From positions 62,001 to 126,000 of the forward strand of contig NZ_CAMYLS010000013.1 in assembly GCF_947259345.1 (NCBI RefSeq): 64,000 bases of DNA. Reading direction: 5' to 3'. The number at the start of each line of letters is the position of its first letter. Position 1 is the first letter of the stretch. The notes under the pieces are model-generated. The model made no database searches. It worked only from the letters and a program-made list of their open reading frames with translations, and was not told where the DNA came from. A program made the translations under genes and the position numbers. This document shows, piece after piece, positions 9,041 to 17,415 of the stretch. The DNA is from an uncultured Maricaulis sp. (lineage in GTDB: Bacteria; Pseudomonadota; Alphaproteobacteria; Caulobacterales; Maricaulaceae).

Positions 9041-9807
9041 TGAACGCCCCCTACATCCCCTCATCCGGCCTTTTCGCCGGTCTCAATCGGCGCTGGGCAC
9101 GCGTCGCCGCACGCAAGCCGCTGCAATTGCCGTCGGACCGCGCCATTGTCACCATCACATTCGACGACTTCCCCAAATCGGCGGCCACGACCGGTGCCGA
9201 AATACTCGAGCGTCATGGTTGGCGAGGCACCTATTATGCGTCGGGAGGCTATGCCGGCGGCGTCACGCATCACGGCGCGATGTTTGATTGCGGAGACTTG
9301 CAGCGCCTAGTCGCGGCTGGCCACGAAATCGCCTGCCACACCTACAGCCATCTCGACGCCAACCAGGTGGGTACCGGCGATTACCTCGCCGACATCGCTC
9401 GCAACGAACGCGCGCTCAAGGCCATGGGTCTGGAGACCGAGCTGGAAAGCTTCGCCTTCCCTTACGGCGAGGCAAGCCCCTCGACCAAGCGAGCCCTGTC
9501 CGAGCGATTCTCAAATCTGCGCGGCGTGCAAGCTGACATCAATCGCGGAGCGGCTGATCGCAACCTGCTGAAATCCGTACCGATCGACGGCGGCGAGTCG
9601 GGCATTGACCGCGCGGTCGAGGCCGCGGCAAGCCTGTCGCGCCACACCGGCTGGCTGATCTATTACGCTCATGATGTCCGGGAAGCGCCGACCGAGTGGG
9701 GTTGCACACCAGCCCAGCTGGAGCGCGTCTGCGCAGCCATCGCCAACAGCGGTGCCGAAGTCCTGACAATGTGCGAGGCGGTGCGCCAAATGGAGGCAAC
9801 AGCATGA
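9040..9807 (+). CDS. hfsH: Polysaccharide deacetylase, CE4 family (HfsH-like)
   Basis: This 255-aa NodB-domain protein removes N-acetyl groups from GlcNAc in the polysaccharide. Visible motifs are TITFDDFPKS (catalytic/metal Asp at about 42-43), HTYSHLD (metal histidines H100 and H104), FPYGEAS, and YYAHDV with the C-terminal catalytic His. No signal peptide is evident, in line with the cytoplasmic HfsH of Caulobacter, whose activity is needed for holdfast adhesion and cohesion. Length agrees with HfsH. The start overlaps the upstream stop by 1 nt (TAATG), and the stop overlaps the next gene as ATGA. Confidence 0.85.
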   Translation: MNAPYIPSSGLFAGLNRRWARVAARKPLQLPSDRAIVTITFDDFPKSAATTGAEILERHGWRGTYYASGGYAGGVTHHGAMFDCGDLQRLVAAGHEIACHTYSHLDANQVGTGDYLADIARNERALKAMGLETELESFAFPYGEASPSTKRALSERFSNLRGVQADINRGAADRNLLKSVPIDGGESGIDRAVEAAASLSRHTGWLIYYAHDVREAPTEWGCTPAQLERVCAAIANSGAEVLTMCEAVRQMEATA

Positions 9808-10724
9808 GCGTTTCCGTCATCCTGCCCACTTATCGCCGCCCGGACGGTCTCCGCAACGCGCTCTCCAGCCTGATGGCGCAGAGCCGCCAACCGGATGAGA
9901 TCATCGTCGTCGACAATGACCCGGACGGCTCCGCGCGCAACGGCGTGGCCAATGCCAGCGCCGTCGCGCGTTGCACCGTTCACTACATCCATGAGCCCCG
10001 TGCCGGGGTCGCCAACGCCCGCAATGCCGGTTGGGCCGCAGCTACAGGACGGTTCATCGCCTTCCTCGATGATGACGAGATCGCGTCGGCGGGCTGGCTG
10101 GAAGCACTCATGGCGAGTGCCGAGACCCTCGGCGCAACGGTCGTTTTCGGCCCCCTGCGCGGTGAAGCACTGGATGCGCCAAATGGCATGCGTGGCGCGC
10201 TGGCGCTCCGTCTCTATTCACGACCGGGCGACAAGACTGACCACACACTCGATGCGCCGTTCGGCTGCGGCAATTCCCTCGTCGATCGCGACGCCTTCAC
10301 CTTGCCGGATGCACCCTTCGATCCACGCATGAATATCAGCGGCGGCGAGGACGACCTTTTCTTTGCCGAGCTGGCCCGTCAGGGCGCCCGTTTTGGCTGG
10401 TCGGCCAAGGCCCACGCCATCGAGACCGTCGACGCCCGGCGGACAAGCTGGCGCTATCTGCTCGCGCGCAGCTTCGCCTTTGGTCAGGGCGCCACGCAAT
10501 CAGCCGCCAATGCCCGCCCACGACGCTGGATCGGAATTGCGTTCTGGATGGGTGTGGGCCTGGGCCAGATGTTGGCCTTTGGTACCGTCGCGGGACTGAC
10601 AAGCCTGGTCCATTCTCAAGCGGCGGCCCACTGGTTGGATCGTGCGGTTCAGGGCGCTGGAAAACTGTTCTGGATTGAAGCGTTCGAACCGCGCTTCTAC
10701 GGCGAAGCGGCCCCGGCGGACTGA
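9804..10724 (+). CDS. GT2 family glycosyltransferase with C-terminal membrane segment
   Basis: This 306-aa protein is a second GT2 enzyme of the cluster. Motifs: SVSVILPTYRRPDGLRNAL, EIIVVDNDPDG, NARNAGWAAATG, the DxD motif FLDDDEI, and GGEDDLFFAEL in place of the usual ED motif. A hydrophobic stretch at about 250-272 (WIGIAFWMGVGLGQMLAFG) could anchor it to the inner membrane. It starts with an ATGA overlap with the deacetylase stop, so it belongs to the same operon. Caulobacter has no gene at this position between hfsH and hfsC as far as I recall, so it may correspond to a glycosyltransferase encoded elsewhere there (HfsL or HfsJ) or add a different sugar. Confidence 0.8.
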   Translation: MSVSVILPTYRRPDGLRNALSSLMAQSRQPDEIIVVDNDPDGSARNGVANASAVARCTVHYIHEPRAGVANARNAGWAAATGRFIAFLDDDEIASAGWLEALMASAETLGATVVFGPLRGEALDAPNGMRGALALRLYSRPGDKTDHTLDAPFGCGNSLVDRDAFTLPDAPFDPRMNISGGEDDLFFAELARQGARFGWSAKAHAIETVDARRTSWRYLLARSFAFGQGATQSAANARPRRWIGIAFWMGVGLGQMLAFGTVAGLTSLVHSQAAAHWLDRAVQGAGKLFWIEAFEPRFYGEAAPAD

Positions 10725-10734
10725 GCGTCCGACG

Positions 10735-11997
10735 TCACTTTGCGCGTCGGTCGGCCAATTTGGCGGCCGTCGCGACCAGCAAGACCCAGCCAATCGCGTT
10801 TTGCTGCAGGAGATTGGACTCCGAAATGCTGACCAGGCCGAGCATGGCCAGGAAGGTCAATGTCCAATAGGTCTCCGGCCCAGCGAACAGGCGCGACAAG
10901 GCGCGAATGAGCGCTCGTCCAAAGACCAGCGCCATCATCATCACGCCTGGAATTCCGATCGCCAGCGCTGTCTCGATCCAGCCATTATGCGCCGTTGGAA
11001 CTGGCCAGTCCGTGCCCTGACGGACCCAGTAGACCGGTCCGGTCTCGTCCGCCCAAAAGGCCATATAGCCATAGCCGGTCCACGGAACTTCACCGACCTG
11101 GCGCGAGAGGATGCCCCAAATATCGGTCCGCCCCGTCAGCGTTGCGTCGCGGCCCAGGAGCTCAAGGAATTCCACCGGCGCAATGAGCAGGATGAGCGCC
11201 CCGGCAACACCGCCCGACAGGCCCAGAAACAGCATCAGGGAGGCAAACCCGAAACCGCGCCGGCATAGCGCGATCCCGATCGCACCGCCCGTTCCCAGGA
11301 GGAGTGCCAGCAAGGCTGTCTTTGACGTCGAAAGCAGAACCAGGGCGCAGCACAGCAAGGCACCACCCATCCATATCCAGCGCCGACGCGGATCCATGTG
11401 CAGCGCTGCAAAACAGGCCACGGCCCCCCAGGCCATCATGGCACCGAGCGTATTCTTCTCCCACCAGACGCCCTTCCACGCACCGGCATGGACTTCGTGA
11501 TCGACGCCGAGGGACGGCATGCCGATCGCCATCAGAGTGGAGAGTATCGCCAGACCGATAAAGGTCGCGGCAGTCAGTTGAATGAGTGCCCGCCAGGACC
11601 AGCGCGCCGCCATCCAGAATCCGAACAGGGTCGTCATGACCAGAGCAAAGGACCGGCGTAGCGTGGTGTCCGGCGCAATCGACCAGATCACCGAAACCGC
11701 CGTCAAGAGCACCAGGGCCAGCAGCAACCAATTGCCGGTCAGGATGCGCATCATCGCGCCCGGTCGGGTCACGGCGAGTGCAAGCGTTATGGCGTAGACA
11801 GGCAGCCATATCAGGCGCAGCACAACCGAACTGTCCGGATCGGCCGGATCAGCGAAGAGTGGCCCGATCAGGCCCTGGGAAAACAGGAAAAGGCAGAGCA
11901 GGGTCAACCCGCCCTCAATCACGCCGGTAAAACGGAAGGCCGGAGCCTGGCGCCAGACGGCCAGGAAGGCAGGATCGTGGCTGGCAGCGAGGCTCAT
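10735..11997 (-). CDS. hfsC: O-antigen polymerase/ligase-type membrane protein (HfsC-like)
   Basis: This 420-aa protein has about 10 TM helices and a large periplasmic loop typical of the Wzy_C superfamily. VWWEKNTLGAMMAWG, LLSTSKTALLALLLG, GRTDIWGILSR and TAHNGWIETALAIG are signature segments, including the conserved TGRTxIW and the loop His-Asn. It should polymerise repeat units in the periplasm. The ATG at 11997 overlaps the hfsB stop as ATGA. Downstream it converges with the glycosyltransferase at 10724 with only 10 nt between stops. Caulobacter HfsC and HfsI are redundant polymerases; only one such gene is visible here. Confidence 0.8.
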   Translation of the reverse strand: MSLAASHDPAFLAVWRQAPAFRFTGVIEGGLTLLCLFLFSQGLIGPLFADPADPDSSVVLRLIWLPVYAITLALAVTRPGAMMRILTGNWLLLALVLLTAVSVIWSIAPDTTLRRSFALVMTTLFGFWMAARWSWRALIQLTAATFIGLAILSTLMAIGMPSLGVDHEVHAGAWKGVWWEKNTLGAMMAWGAVACFAALHMDPRRRWIWMGGALLCCALVLLSTSKTALLALLLGTGGAIGIALCRRGFGFASLMLFLGLSGGVAGALILLIAPVEFLELLGRDATLTGRTDIWGILSRQVGEVPWTGYGYMAFWADETGPVYWVRQGTDWPVPTAHNGWIETALAIGIPGVMMMALVFGRALIRALSRLFAGPETYWTLTFLAMLGLVSISESNLLQQNAIGWVLLVATAAKLADRRAK

Positions 11998-12629
11998 GCC
12001 GCGCTCCGAACGCCGCTCCGCATCCGGTTGAGAATGAGGCCGGCGACCACGCCGCCACGCGCTTCGATGGCCGCGCGCCGGGCCTGGATACCATCGACAC
12101 GGCTGAGCCGGGAATCGGCGACGAGAATCACACCATCCGCATCCTCGACCAGCGAGAGCGGAGCCCGCGAACTCCCTGGCGCATCGATGACAGCCAGGTC
12201 AACGGAGCCTCGCACGGCAGCCCAATAGTCCGGCGCAGCACGAAGCGTGGCCTGCCGCACGGCGCCCGGACGGGCCTGCAACGCGGTGACAAAAAGATTG
12301 GGAACAGCCGACTGTCTCGCAATGATACGAGCCTTCTCGCCATCCTGCGTGCTCAGGGACCAGAAGGGCTCACGCCCGAAGCCGGCATCAAAGGCCTGCC
12401 CCTGAACGCGCGCCGCCTCAGCCTGGGCATTGGCGTTGAAATCGAGATCGTAAAGCCAGACGCCGCGTGTGGACCGCCGGGCCGCCAGACGCGCCAATTC
12501 GCGTGCCACGGTCGACGCCCCGGCGCCGCGGCTGGCCCCCATCACCATGAGGACACGCCCCTGCCCGCCCGGACGGGCGATTGGTTCAAGCTCGTCGATG
12601 AGCTGGGAAAGGTCCGCGGTGAGGTTCAT
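11994..12629 (-). CDS. hfsB: BY-kinase-like ATPase homolog lacking the P-loop lysine (HfsB-like)
   Basis: This 211-aa protein has the MinD/BY-kinase fold. The Walker A region is VMGASRGAGAST (about residues 30-40): the lysine expected before Ser/Thr (GKST) is Ala38. The Walker A' region is WLYDLDFN (D61, D63), and VDLAVIDAPG (about 162-171) is Walker B-like. There is no C-terminal tyrosine cluster. Alphaproteobacterial HfsA/HfsB split the Wzc polypeptide into a chain-length part and a kinase-like part. Without the lysine and tyrosines this copy probably does not act as a classical tyrosine autokinase; a scaffold or weak ATP-binding role is inferred. It is coupled to hfsC and lies 65 nt downstream of hfsA. 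Confidence 0.75.
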   Translation of the reverse strand: MNLTADLSQLIDELEPIARPGGQGRVLMVMGASRGAGASTVARELARLAARRSTRGVWLYDLDFNANAQAEAARVQGQAFDAGFGREPFWSLSTQDGEKARIIARQSAVPNLFVTALQARPGAVRQATLRAAPDYWAAVRGSVDLAVIDAPGSSRAPLSLVEDADGVILVADSRLSRVDGIQARRAAIEARGGVVAGLILNRMRSGVRSAA

Positions 12630-12694
12630 GTGACGACAACGCCCTGAGCGATTCGGTTCGTCACAGAATGCGAGAAACGAGGTTAACGACGCGC

Positions 12695-14224
12695 TTACAC
12701 AGAGCGGTCGGCGACATGCGCAAGGACGGGCAGACCGTCGAACGGATCATTGGCGGCCACCGGGTGGCCGGGAGCCGGCTGCGTCGCGACCGCTGACGCC
12801 GACGCGACGGGTCGCGGTCGCGGCAAGGCGACTGCGCGGACATAGGTCAGCCAGTAGCCGCGAAGCAGTCCGAGGAAAAGCGCGATACCGGCCGCGGCCA
12901 CAAAGGCCCCGATCAGGCCCAGCTTCTTCATCGACTGCCCCTCCATCGGCGGCGAAGCGCGATCAATCAGGCGCACCGCATCGGCGGCGCCCAGGCTGGG
13001 TGAGCGACGTGCCGAGGCTGTCGCCTCCAGACCGGCAACCGCCGCGGCCGCTTCTTCTGCGGCGGTGACGTTTTGAGCCAGGCGCGTATATTCGGGCTCA
13101 AGCTGACGGAGACGGCTGATCAAGGCCCGGTTGGCGCGTGCCTGTTGCTCCAGCGCCGTGGCGAGCGAGGCCTGGGCCTCGGCGTTGGCCTCACGGGTGG
13201 CGAGCTCCGATTCCAGGGCCTGGCGAACCGGATTGGCTCCCGTGCGCCGTTGCCCTTCGCCTTCCGCGGCACCGGAGGCTATGAAGCTCTCGATTGCCGC
13301 GATTTCACGCTCTACGGCCTGGACTGCCGGCGCTGCCGGTTGATAGCGCGACAGCAGACTGGCGCGTTCGGCCCGCCGGTCCAGCAGGACACCTGACACG
13401 CCATTCTCCACATAAAGCTCGATACTTTCCGGGATTTGCGTCAGCCGTTCCCGCAGCGCCGACGCCCCGGCCAGTGCCATGTCACGTTCGCCACGGGCCT
13501 GGCTGATCCGCTCGGTCAGATTGCCGACCAGATTTTCCGCCGTGCCGCGCTCTGCTTCGAAATTGGCAATTTCATTGGCCAGAAGAAAGCTTTCCAGCTC
13601 GCCGCGGGCAGTGCGAACCGCCGTATCGGCCTGCTCTCGGCGGACTTCCAGGCCGGAAAAACCGGTCTCGAAGAGAACCTGCTCGCGATAGGCCAGATAG
13701 GCGTCGACAATCGTATTGAGGATCAGCGCCGAGCGTTCGGCCGAGCGCGACTTGAAACTGGCATTGATGGCCGAGGAATTGGGCTCGCGAGACAATTCGA
13801 AGCCGGCCCGCAATTCGCGCAGGGCAATTCCGTCCGCATTCAATCCGGCCGCCTCACCCAGCACGACATCCGCACCCAGTGTCTCCAGCGCCAGGCGGCG
13901 GACTGCATCCGAACTCAACAATTCGCTTTCCGACTGCATGACCTGATCGAGCATGAAAGCATCGCCAACACCGGCCGCTGTTGGCGTGGGATTCGAATCG
14001 AGCAGGACGAGAAGCCGTGTCTCGGCCGTATAGCTGGGCTGGAGAAGGATCAGGGACGCGGCCACGCCAACCGCGAAAATCACCGCAAAAATCAAGGCGA
14101 TAAAGCCCTTCTGCGACCAGGCCAGAGCGATCACGTCGAACAGGTCGAGCTCCCGCCGGGGAGCGTCAACTGTCCCGACAGCTCCAGCCTGGGCGGAGCC
14201 TGTATCGTGATATGCGCGCGTCAT
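12695..14224 (-). CDS. hfsA: Wzz/GNVR-domain polysaccharide co-polymerase (HfsA-like)
   Basis: This 509-aa inner-membrane protein has a first TM helix at about 38-58 (FIALIFAVIFAVGVAASLIL) and a second near 437-457 (LGLIGAFVAAAGIALFLGLL), with a long periplasmic part between. The periplasmic part starts with the Wzz fold (LLVLLDSNPTP...), continues with coiled coil (about 180-360) and ends with a GNVR-like LRQLEPEYTRLAQN. The cytoplasmic tail of about 50 residues is proline-rich and carries no kinase domain. It should control chain length and connect with the Wza-like HfsD for export. The ATG at 14224 is divergent from hfsD across 88 nt. Confidence 0.85.
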   Translation of the reverse strand: MTRAYHDTGSAQAGAVGTVDAPRRELDLFDVIALAWSQKGFIALIFAVIFAVGVAASLILLQPSYTAETRLLVLLDSNPTPTAAGVGDAFMLDQVMQSESELLSSDAVRRLALETLGADVVLGEAAGLNADGIALRELRAGFELSREPNSSAINASFKSRSAERSALILNTIVDAYLAYREQVLFETGFSGLEVRREQADTAVRTARGELESFLLANEIANFEAERGTAENLVGNLTERISQARGERDMALAGASALRERLTQIPESIELYVENGVSGVLLDRRAERASLLSRYQPAAPAVQAVEREIAAIESFIASGAAEGEGQRRTGANPVRQALESELATREANAEAQASLATALEQQARANRALISRLRQLEPEYTRLAQNVTAAEEAAAAVAGLEATASARRSPSLGAADAVRLIDRASPPMEGQSMKKLGLIGAFVAAAGIALFLGLLRGYWLTYVRAVALPRPRPVASASAVATQPAPGHPVAANDPFDGLPVLAHVADRSV

Positions 14225-14248
14225 GCGCCAATAAGAGCCTGCTCGCGC

Positions 14249-14263
14249 TTAAAAATTTGTTAT
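14249..14263 (+). promoter_or_regulatory. CtrA-like box in the divergent hfsA/hfsD promoter region
   Basis: TTAA (14249-14252), seven bases, then TTAT (14260-14263). This matches the alphaproteobacterial CtrA consensus TTAA-N7-TTAA with one mismatch. It sits inside the 88-nt gap between divergent hfsA (14224) and hfsD (14313), and the local AT-rich run stands out from its surroundings. CtrA control of export genes would fit cell-cycle-timed holdfast synthesis; this is inference from a short motif. Confidence 0.4.
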
Positions 14264-14312
14264 CCATGCCGCGTGGAGAATGGGTCCGAACAGTCGATCG
14301 GAAAGATATTTC

Positions 14313-15050
14313 ATGCGCGCGATCCGAACCGGCCTCTGCGCCGCCGCCCTGCTTGGCCTGCCGCTCGCCCTCGGCGCTTGCGCCGGCACGCCCTCTGCGC
14401 CCGCCACGTCAGAGTGGGGCGAGCCGCGCTTTGCCGCCTGGCAGGACACCGACCCAGCTTACCGCTTTTATCCGGGCGACAGCATTGATGTCACCGTTCA
14501 CTCCGCCCCCGAACTCTCGCGCACGGCCGAGATCGGCCCGGATGGACGGGTCTCCCTGCCCCTTCTGGGCAATGTGATGGTTGCCGACAAGACCGATTAC
14601 GAAATCGCCAACACGCTCGCCGACGCCTATGCACGGGATGTCCTGGTCTCACCGATCATCGAAGTGCGCCGCGCAGCGCTCGGTCCGCAGAACATCATCG
14701 TCGGCGGCGAGGTGAATAATCCCGGCCTGGTCGCCCTGACTGGCCCGGTGGGTGCGCTCGAGGCCATCCTGCTGGCCGGCGGTTTCCTGAATTCGGCCGC
14801 CCGCGGCGATGTCGTCGTCCTGCGGCGCCAGCCGGGCGGCGCGCTGATGATGCGCACGGTCAATCTGCACGATGCGCTGCGGGGACGGGAGGGCGCGGAT
14901 GATATCCAGATCCGGCGCCACGACATCATCTTCGTGCCCCGCTCGACCGTGGCTGAGATCGGCGTTTTCGTGGACCAGTATGTCTCCGGCGTCCTGCCAC
15001 TGGACCAGGCCTTCTCCTACGCCATCGCCGACGCGATCACGAATAACTGA
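14313..15050 (+). CDS. hfsD: Outer-membrane polysaccharide export lipoprotein (Wza/HfsD-like)
   Basis: This 245-aa protein has a lipoprotein signal peptide ending in the lipobox LGAC (MRAIRTGLCAAALLGLPLALGAC). A Poly_export domain follows (YRFYPGDSIDVTVHSAPELSRTAEIGPDGRVSLPLLG), then SLBB-type repeats (GEVNNPGLVALTGPVGALEAILLAGGF). It should form the outer-membrane part of the export channel. I chose ATG 14313 because GGAAAG lies about 7 nt upstream and the signal peptide starts there; ATG 14280 would add 11 polar residues. In Caulobacter hfsD, hfsA and hfsB are in one direction; here hfsD is divergent. A long palindrome follows the stop. Confidence 0.88.
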   Translation: MRAIRTGLCAAALLGLPLALGACAGTPSAPATSEWGEPRFAAWQDTDPAYRFYPGDSIDVTVHSAPELSRTAEIGPDGRVSLPLLGNVMVADKTDYEIANTLADAYARDVLVSPIIEVRRAALGPQNIIVGGEVNNPGLVALTGPVGALEAILLAGGFLNSAARGDVVVLRRQPGGALMMRTVNLHDALRGREGADDIQIRRHDIIFVPRSTVAEIGVFVDQYVSGVLPLDQAFSYAIADAITNN

Positions 15051-15058
15051 GCTGCTTA

Positions 15059-15108
15059 GGGGACAGGTATAATTAACGCGGCTACGCGCGTTAATTATAC
15101 CTGTCCCC
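15059..15108. repeat. Perfect 22-bp palindrome, REP-like, downstream of hfsD
   Basis: Two 22-nt arms (15059-15080 and 15087-15108) are perfect inverted repeats with a 6-nt loop GCTACG. The arm begins GGGGACAGGTATAATTAA, which resembles the GGGGACAGGT-starting palindromes associated with REP elements and RAYT transposases in many Proteobacteria. No transposase is near. It could also end hfsD transcription, although no T tract follows. A stem this long without any mismatch suggests a recent or selected element. Confidence 0.75.
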
Positions 15109-15239
15109 GGATCAGCACCGTCATCACTCCGCCACCCAATCACAAACGCCGGCCATTCTTGCGGATCTGCGGGCGCGTGAGTATTGCGGCCGGCAGATGC
15201 CCCCATCCGCCGGCTGGCAATCGGTCGTGTCGGTAACGC

Positions 15240-15512
15240 CTAGTGGCGGGTCGACAGCCATTCGCGGGCCGCGCGCTGGGCGGCTGCGACGTCCATCGAG
15301 GACATCTGGTCGGAAATCTCGGCGCGATAATACTTGGCCGGTTCCGAACCCATCAGGGCTGCCAGATTGAACCATTTGTGCGCTTCGACATAGTCGATCT
15401 CGCCACCCTGGCCCGTTGAATACAAGATACCAAGCTTGCACAGATCCTCACCCGTCGGGTCGGCAAATGCGGCTTGATGCGCTTGGGCCGTTTCTACGTC
15501 CGTGAACGCCAT
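15240..15512 (-). CDS. Small Sel1-repeat protein
   Basis: This 90-aa soluble protein has a Sel1/TPR-like repeat: DLCKLGILYSTGQGGEIDYV followed by EAHKWFNLAALMGSEPAKYYR, and a helical tail AAAQRAAREWLSTRH. Similar short single-Sel1 proteins are widespread in Alphaproteobacteria; their role is unknown. ATG 15512 has a strong ribosome site (AAGGGGAAG, 3-11 nt upstream). It stands alone between the palindrome and a long unknown membrane-protein gene. Confidence 0.75.
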   Translation of the reverse strand: MAFTDVETAQAHQAAFADPTGEDLCKLGILYSTGQGGEIDYVEAHKWFNLAALMGSEPAKYYRAEISDQMSSMDVAAAQRAAREWLSTRH

Positions 15513-15632
15513 GGGACTTCCCCTTACTTTACACTGGCGGGTCCTGTCGTTTTGACCTGTGACCCGCAACCACCATCCAGTCCGAATGCCTTCGAACAGA
15601 TGTGATCCTGAGCAAAGAGAATTGCATTAAGG

Positions 15633-15661
15633 TTAAGCCGAATCAGAAAAATCGGCCTTAA
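15633..15661 (-). terminator. Candidate terminator hairpin below the unknown membrane-protein gene
   Basis: TTAAGCCGA (15633-15641) pairs with TCGGCCTTAA (15652-15661) with one bulged base. It lies just below the stop of the minus-strand gene at 15675. There is no proper T tract after the stem, so the call is weak. Confidence 0.3.
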
Positions 15662-15674
15662 GTATTTAAATCTA

Positions 15675-17249
15675 TTAGATTTTCCTACCGAGTAGTAAAC
15701 GCGACATCCACGCATCGGTAAGACTTGTCCGGCTGGCCCGGCGCAGATGTTCAGGCGTGGCAACCCGTATAAGCGTCAGCATCAGGACGAACGCGGCCGC
15801 CATCACCGAAAGCATCACACCACGCCTGACGTCCGAGTCCGCCTGCGGTTGATCCGGCACGGGCTGGAGCGCGTCATACGCCCCCTCACCCAGCCACTCC
15901 ATGACGGCCAGCGTCGCCGGGCCCGCCAGTTCACCGATCCGCTGAAGGTCATCAAGGGCGGCCGGGCTGTCGGGATATTCCATCAAACGAATGGCCTCAA
16001 AGCTTGAGGTCGCGTCCCGCAGGTCCGCCACTCGCTGCAGCGCTGTTGCCAGATCCACCGCCTGATCCACCGTACGGGCGTCAGATCGGGCGGCCAAGCG
16101 TGGCGTCATCCGCGCTGGCGCTGCAAATGCAATATCGGGTCGCACACCGGCGAGGTCGACCGCATCTCGTACAGCCGATTCAGGGACGACCTGTGGCGCG
16201 ATATCGGCCAGCCAAGCCTCCAAGCGCGCATTGAGACGCCCGGCACGACGCGCCGCGGTGAGGATTTCAGCGCCGGAGATCATGGATCGACCCCGCGCCG
16301 GCAATTCAACCAGACCGGACTCAATCGCGGCAAGTGCGAGGGCCAGGTCATCCGCTGCCGCGGGCGGAATGATCGGACTGTCACAACCGGCCATGTCGAC
16401 CCGGGCCTCGGCACAAAGCTGCATGATCAAATGCCGCACACCGCCATAGAGGCGCGTTGGTCCCGGCGTTTCACCGACCAGACCGGGCACGGATCGCATC
16501 TCGAACTGCCCCCGGTGGTCGCCGCGGAAAAACCCCTCGGCGCTTTCGCGGGCCACAGCCCAGGCAAACTGACGCTCGTCTCGTCGACGATTGAGCGCGT
16601 CAGGCGCGAAAACCAGAGATGGCGGCTCCAGGCCCCGCGCTCGCCCCCGCGCGACCGCCCCGCGCCACGCCTCGTCAAGACGTTGACGGCGCTGCCAGTC
16701 AGGGCTGGCCCGCAACTCGGCATCCACAGCGCGCGGACCAGCGGCACCTGCCATTGCATCCAGCGCCAGCCGGTCGCGCCCGATCAGGTCCGGTCCCAAT
16801 GCAGCCCAACTGTAAAATCGATCCATATCGGCCCGTCGGCGCTGGTCGCCACGGATTGCCGCTTCAAGACGCGCAATCCAAAGCTCCCGAGCATCCCGCC
16901 CGGGTGGAACGGCACGTCGCACCTGCTCGACCAATCGCGCCGCCTCGCTCGGCACAGGCTCGACATGGGCCTGCAATCCCCCGGTCTGGTCCAGCCATTT
17001 GACGGCGAACCAGCCGGCCAAGGCGAGCGCGACAATCAGACAGAGCGGCTGAAACCCCTTGAATACTGTGCGCCAGGCCAGCCAGGCGAGCAGACCCGGC
17101 GCCGGCGCCTCCCAGGGCGACAGGGTTTCCGCACGCCAGCGCTCGACCCGCTCACGCCGTATGGCCTCGCGCCGGGTCAAGCCGGCCCGCTGCCAGGCGT
17201 CAGCGCCCGGGATCGATTTCGTTTCGCCAGCATCGACGGTGTCCGTCAT
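15675..17249 (-). CDS. Unknown bitopic membrane protein, 524 aa
   Basis: I do not recognise a family. After an arginine-rich cytoplasmic head (RREAIRRERVERWRAETLSPW) comes a TM helix at about 68-88 (FQPLCLIVALALAGWFAV). A long, mostly helical soluble region (90-470) follows, rich in Arg/Asp/Ala with AARRAGRLNARLEAWLADI, and a second TM helix (about 474-494, GVMLSVMAAAFVLMLTLIRVA). The tail is short and basic. Both ends should be cytoplasmic and the middle periplasmic, the same topology as Wzz-type co-polymerases but without visible Wzz motifs. It lies just outside the holdfast cluster. The ATG at 17249 follows a GGGGGGC stretch. Confidence 0.7.
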   Translation of the reverse strand: MTDTVDAGETKSIPGADAWQRAGLTRREAIRRERVERWRAETLSPWEAPAPGLLAWLAWRTVFKGFQPLCLIVALALAGWFAVKWLDQTGGLQAHVEPVPSEAARLVEQVRRAVPPGRDARELWIARLEAAIRGDQRRRADMDRFYSWAALGPDLIGRDRLALDAMAGAAGPRAVDAELRASPDWQRRQRLDEAWRGAVARGRARGLEPPSLVFAPDALNRRRDERQFAWAVARESAEGFFRGDHRGQFEMRSVPGLVGETPGPTRLYGGVRHLIMQLCAEARVDMAGCDSPIIPPAAADDLALALAAIESGLVELPARGRSMISGAEILTAARRAGRLNARLEAWLADIAPQVVPESAVRDAVDLAGVRPDIAFAAPARMTPRLAARSDARTVDQAVDLATALQRVADLRDATSSFEAIRLMEYPDSPAALDDLQRIGELAGPATLAVMEWLGEGAYDALQPVPDQPQADSDVRRGVMLSVMAAAFVLMLTLIRVATPEHLRRASRTSLTDAWMSRLLLGRKI

Positions 17250-17415
17250 GATGCCCCCCTATTCCCGCTGCCAGTTAGGCCCGGCCAGGATCACCACGCA
17301 AGTCCATGCGCGTGAGGCGCGAACGACGCGAGTGCGGCCAGCCGCCACACACATGAGGTGTTGGCACGCCCGGCACCACGGCTTATTGGCTAGGCAGCGC
17401 CGACAGGAGCCCGCC

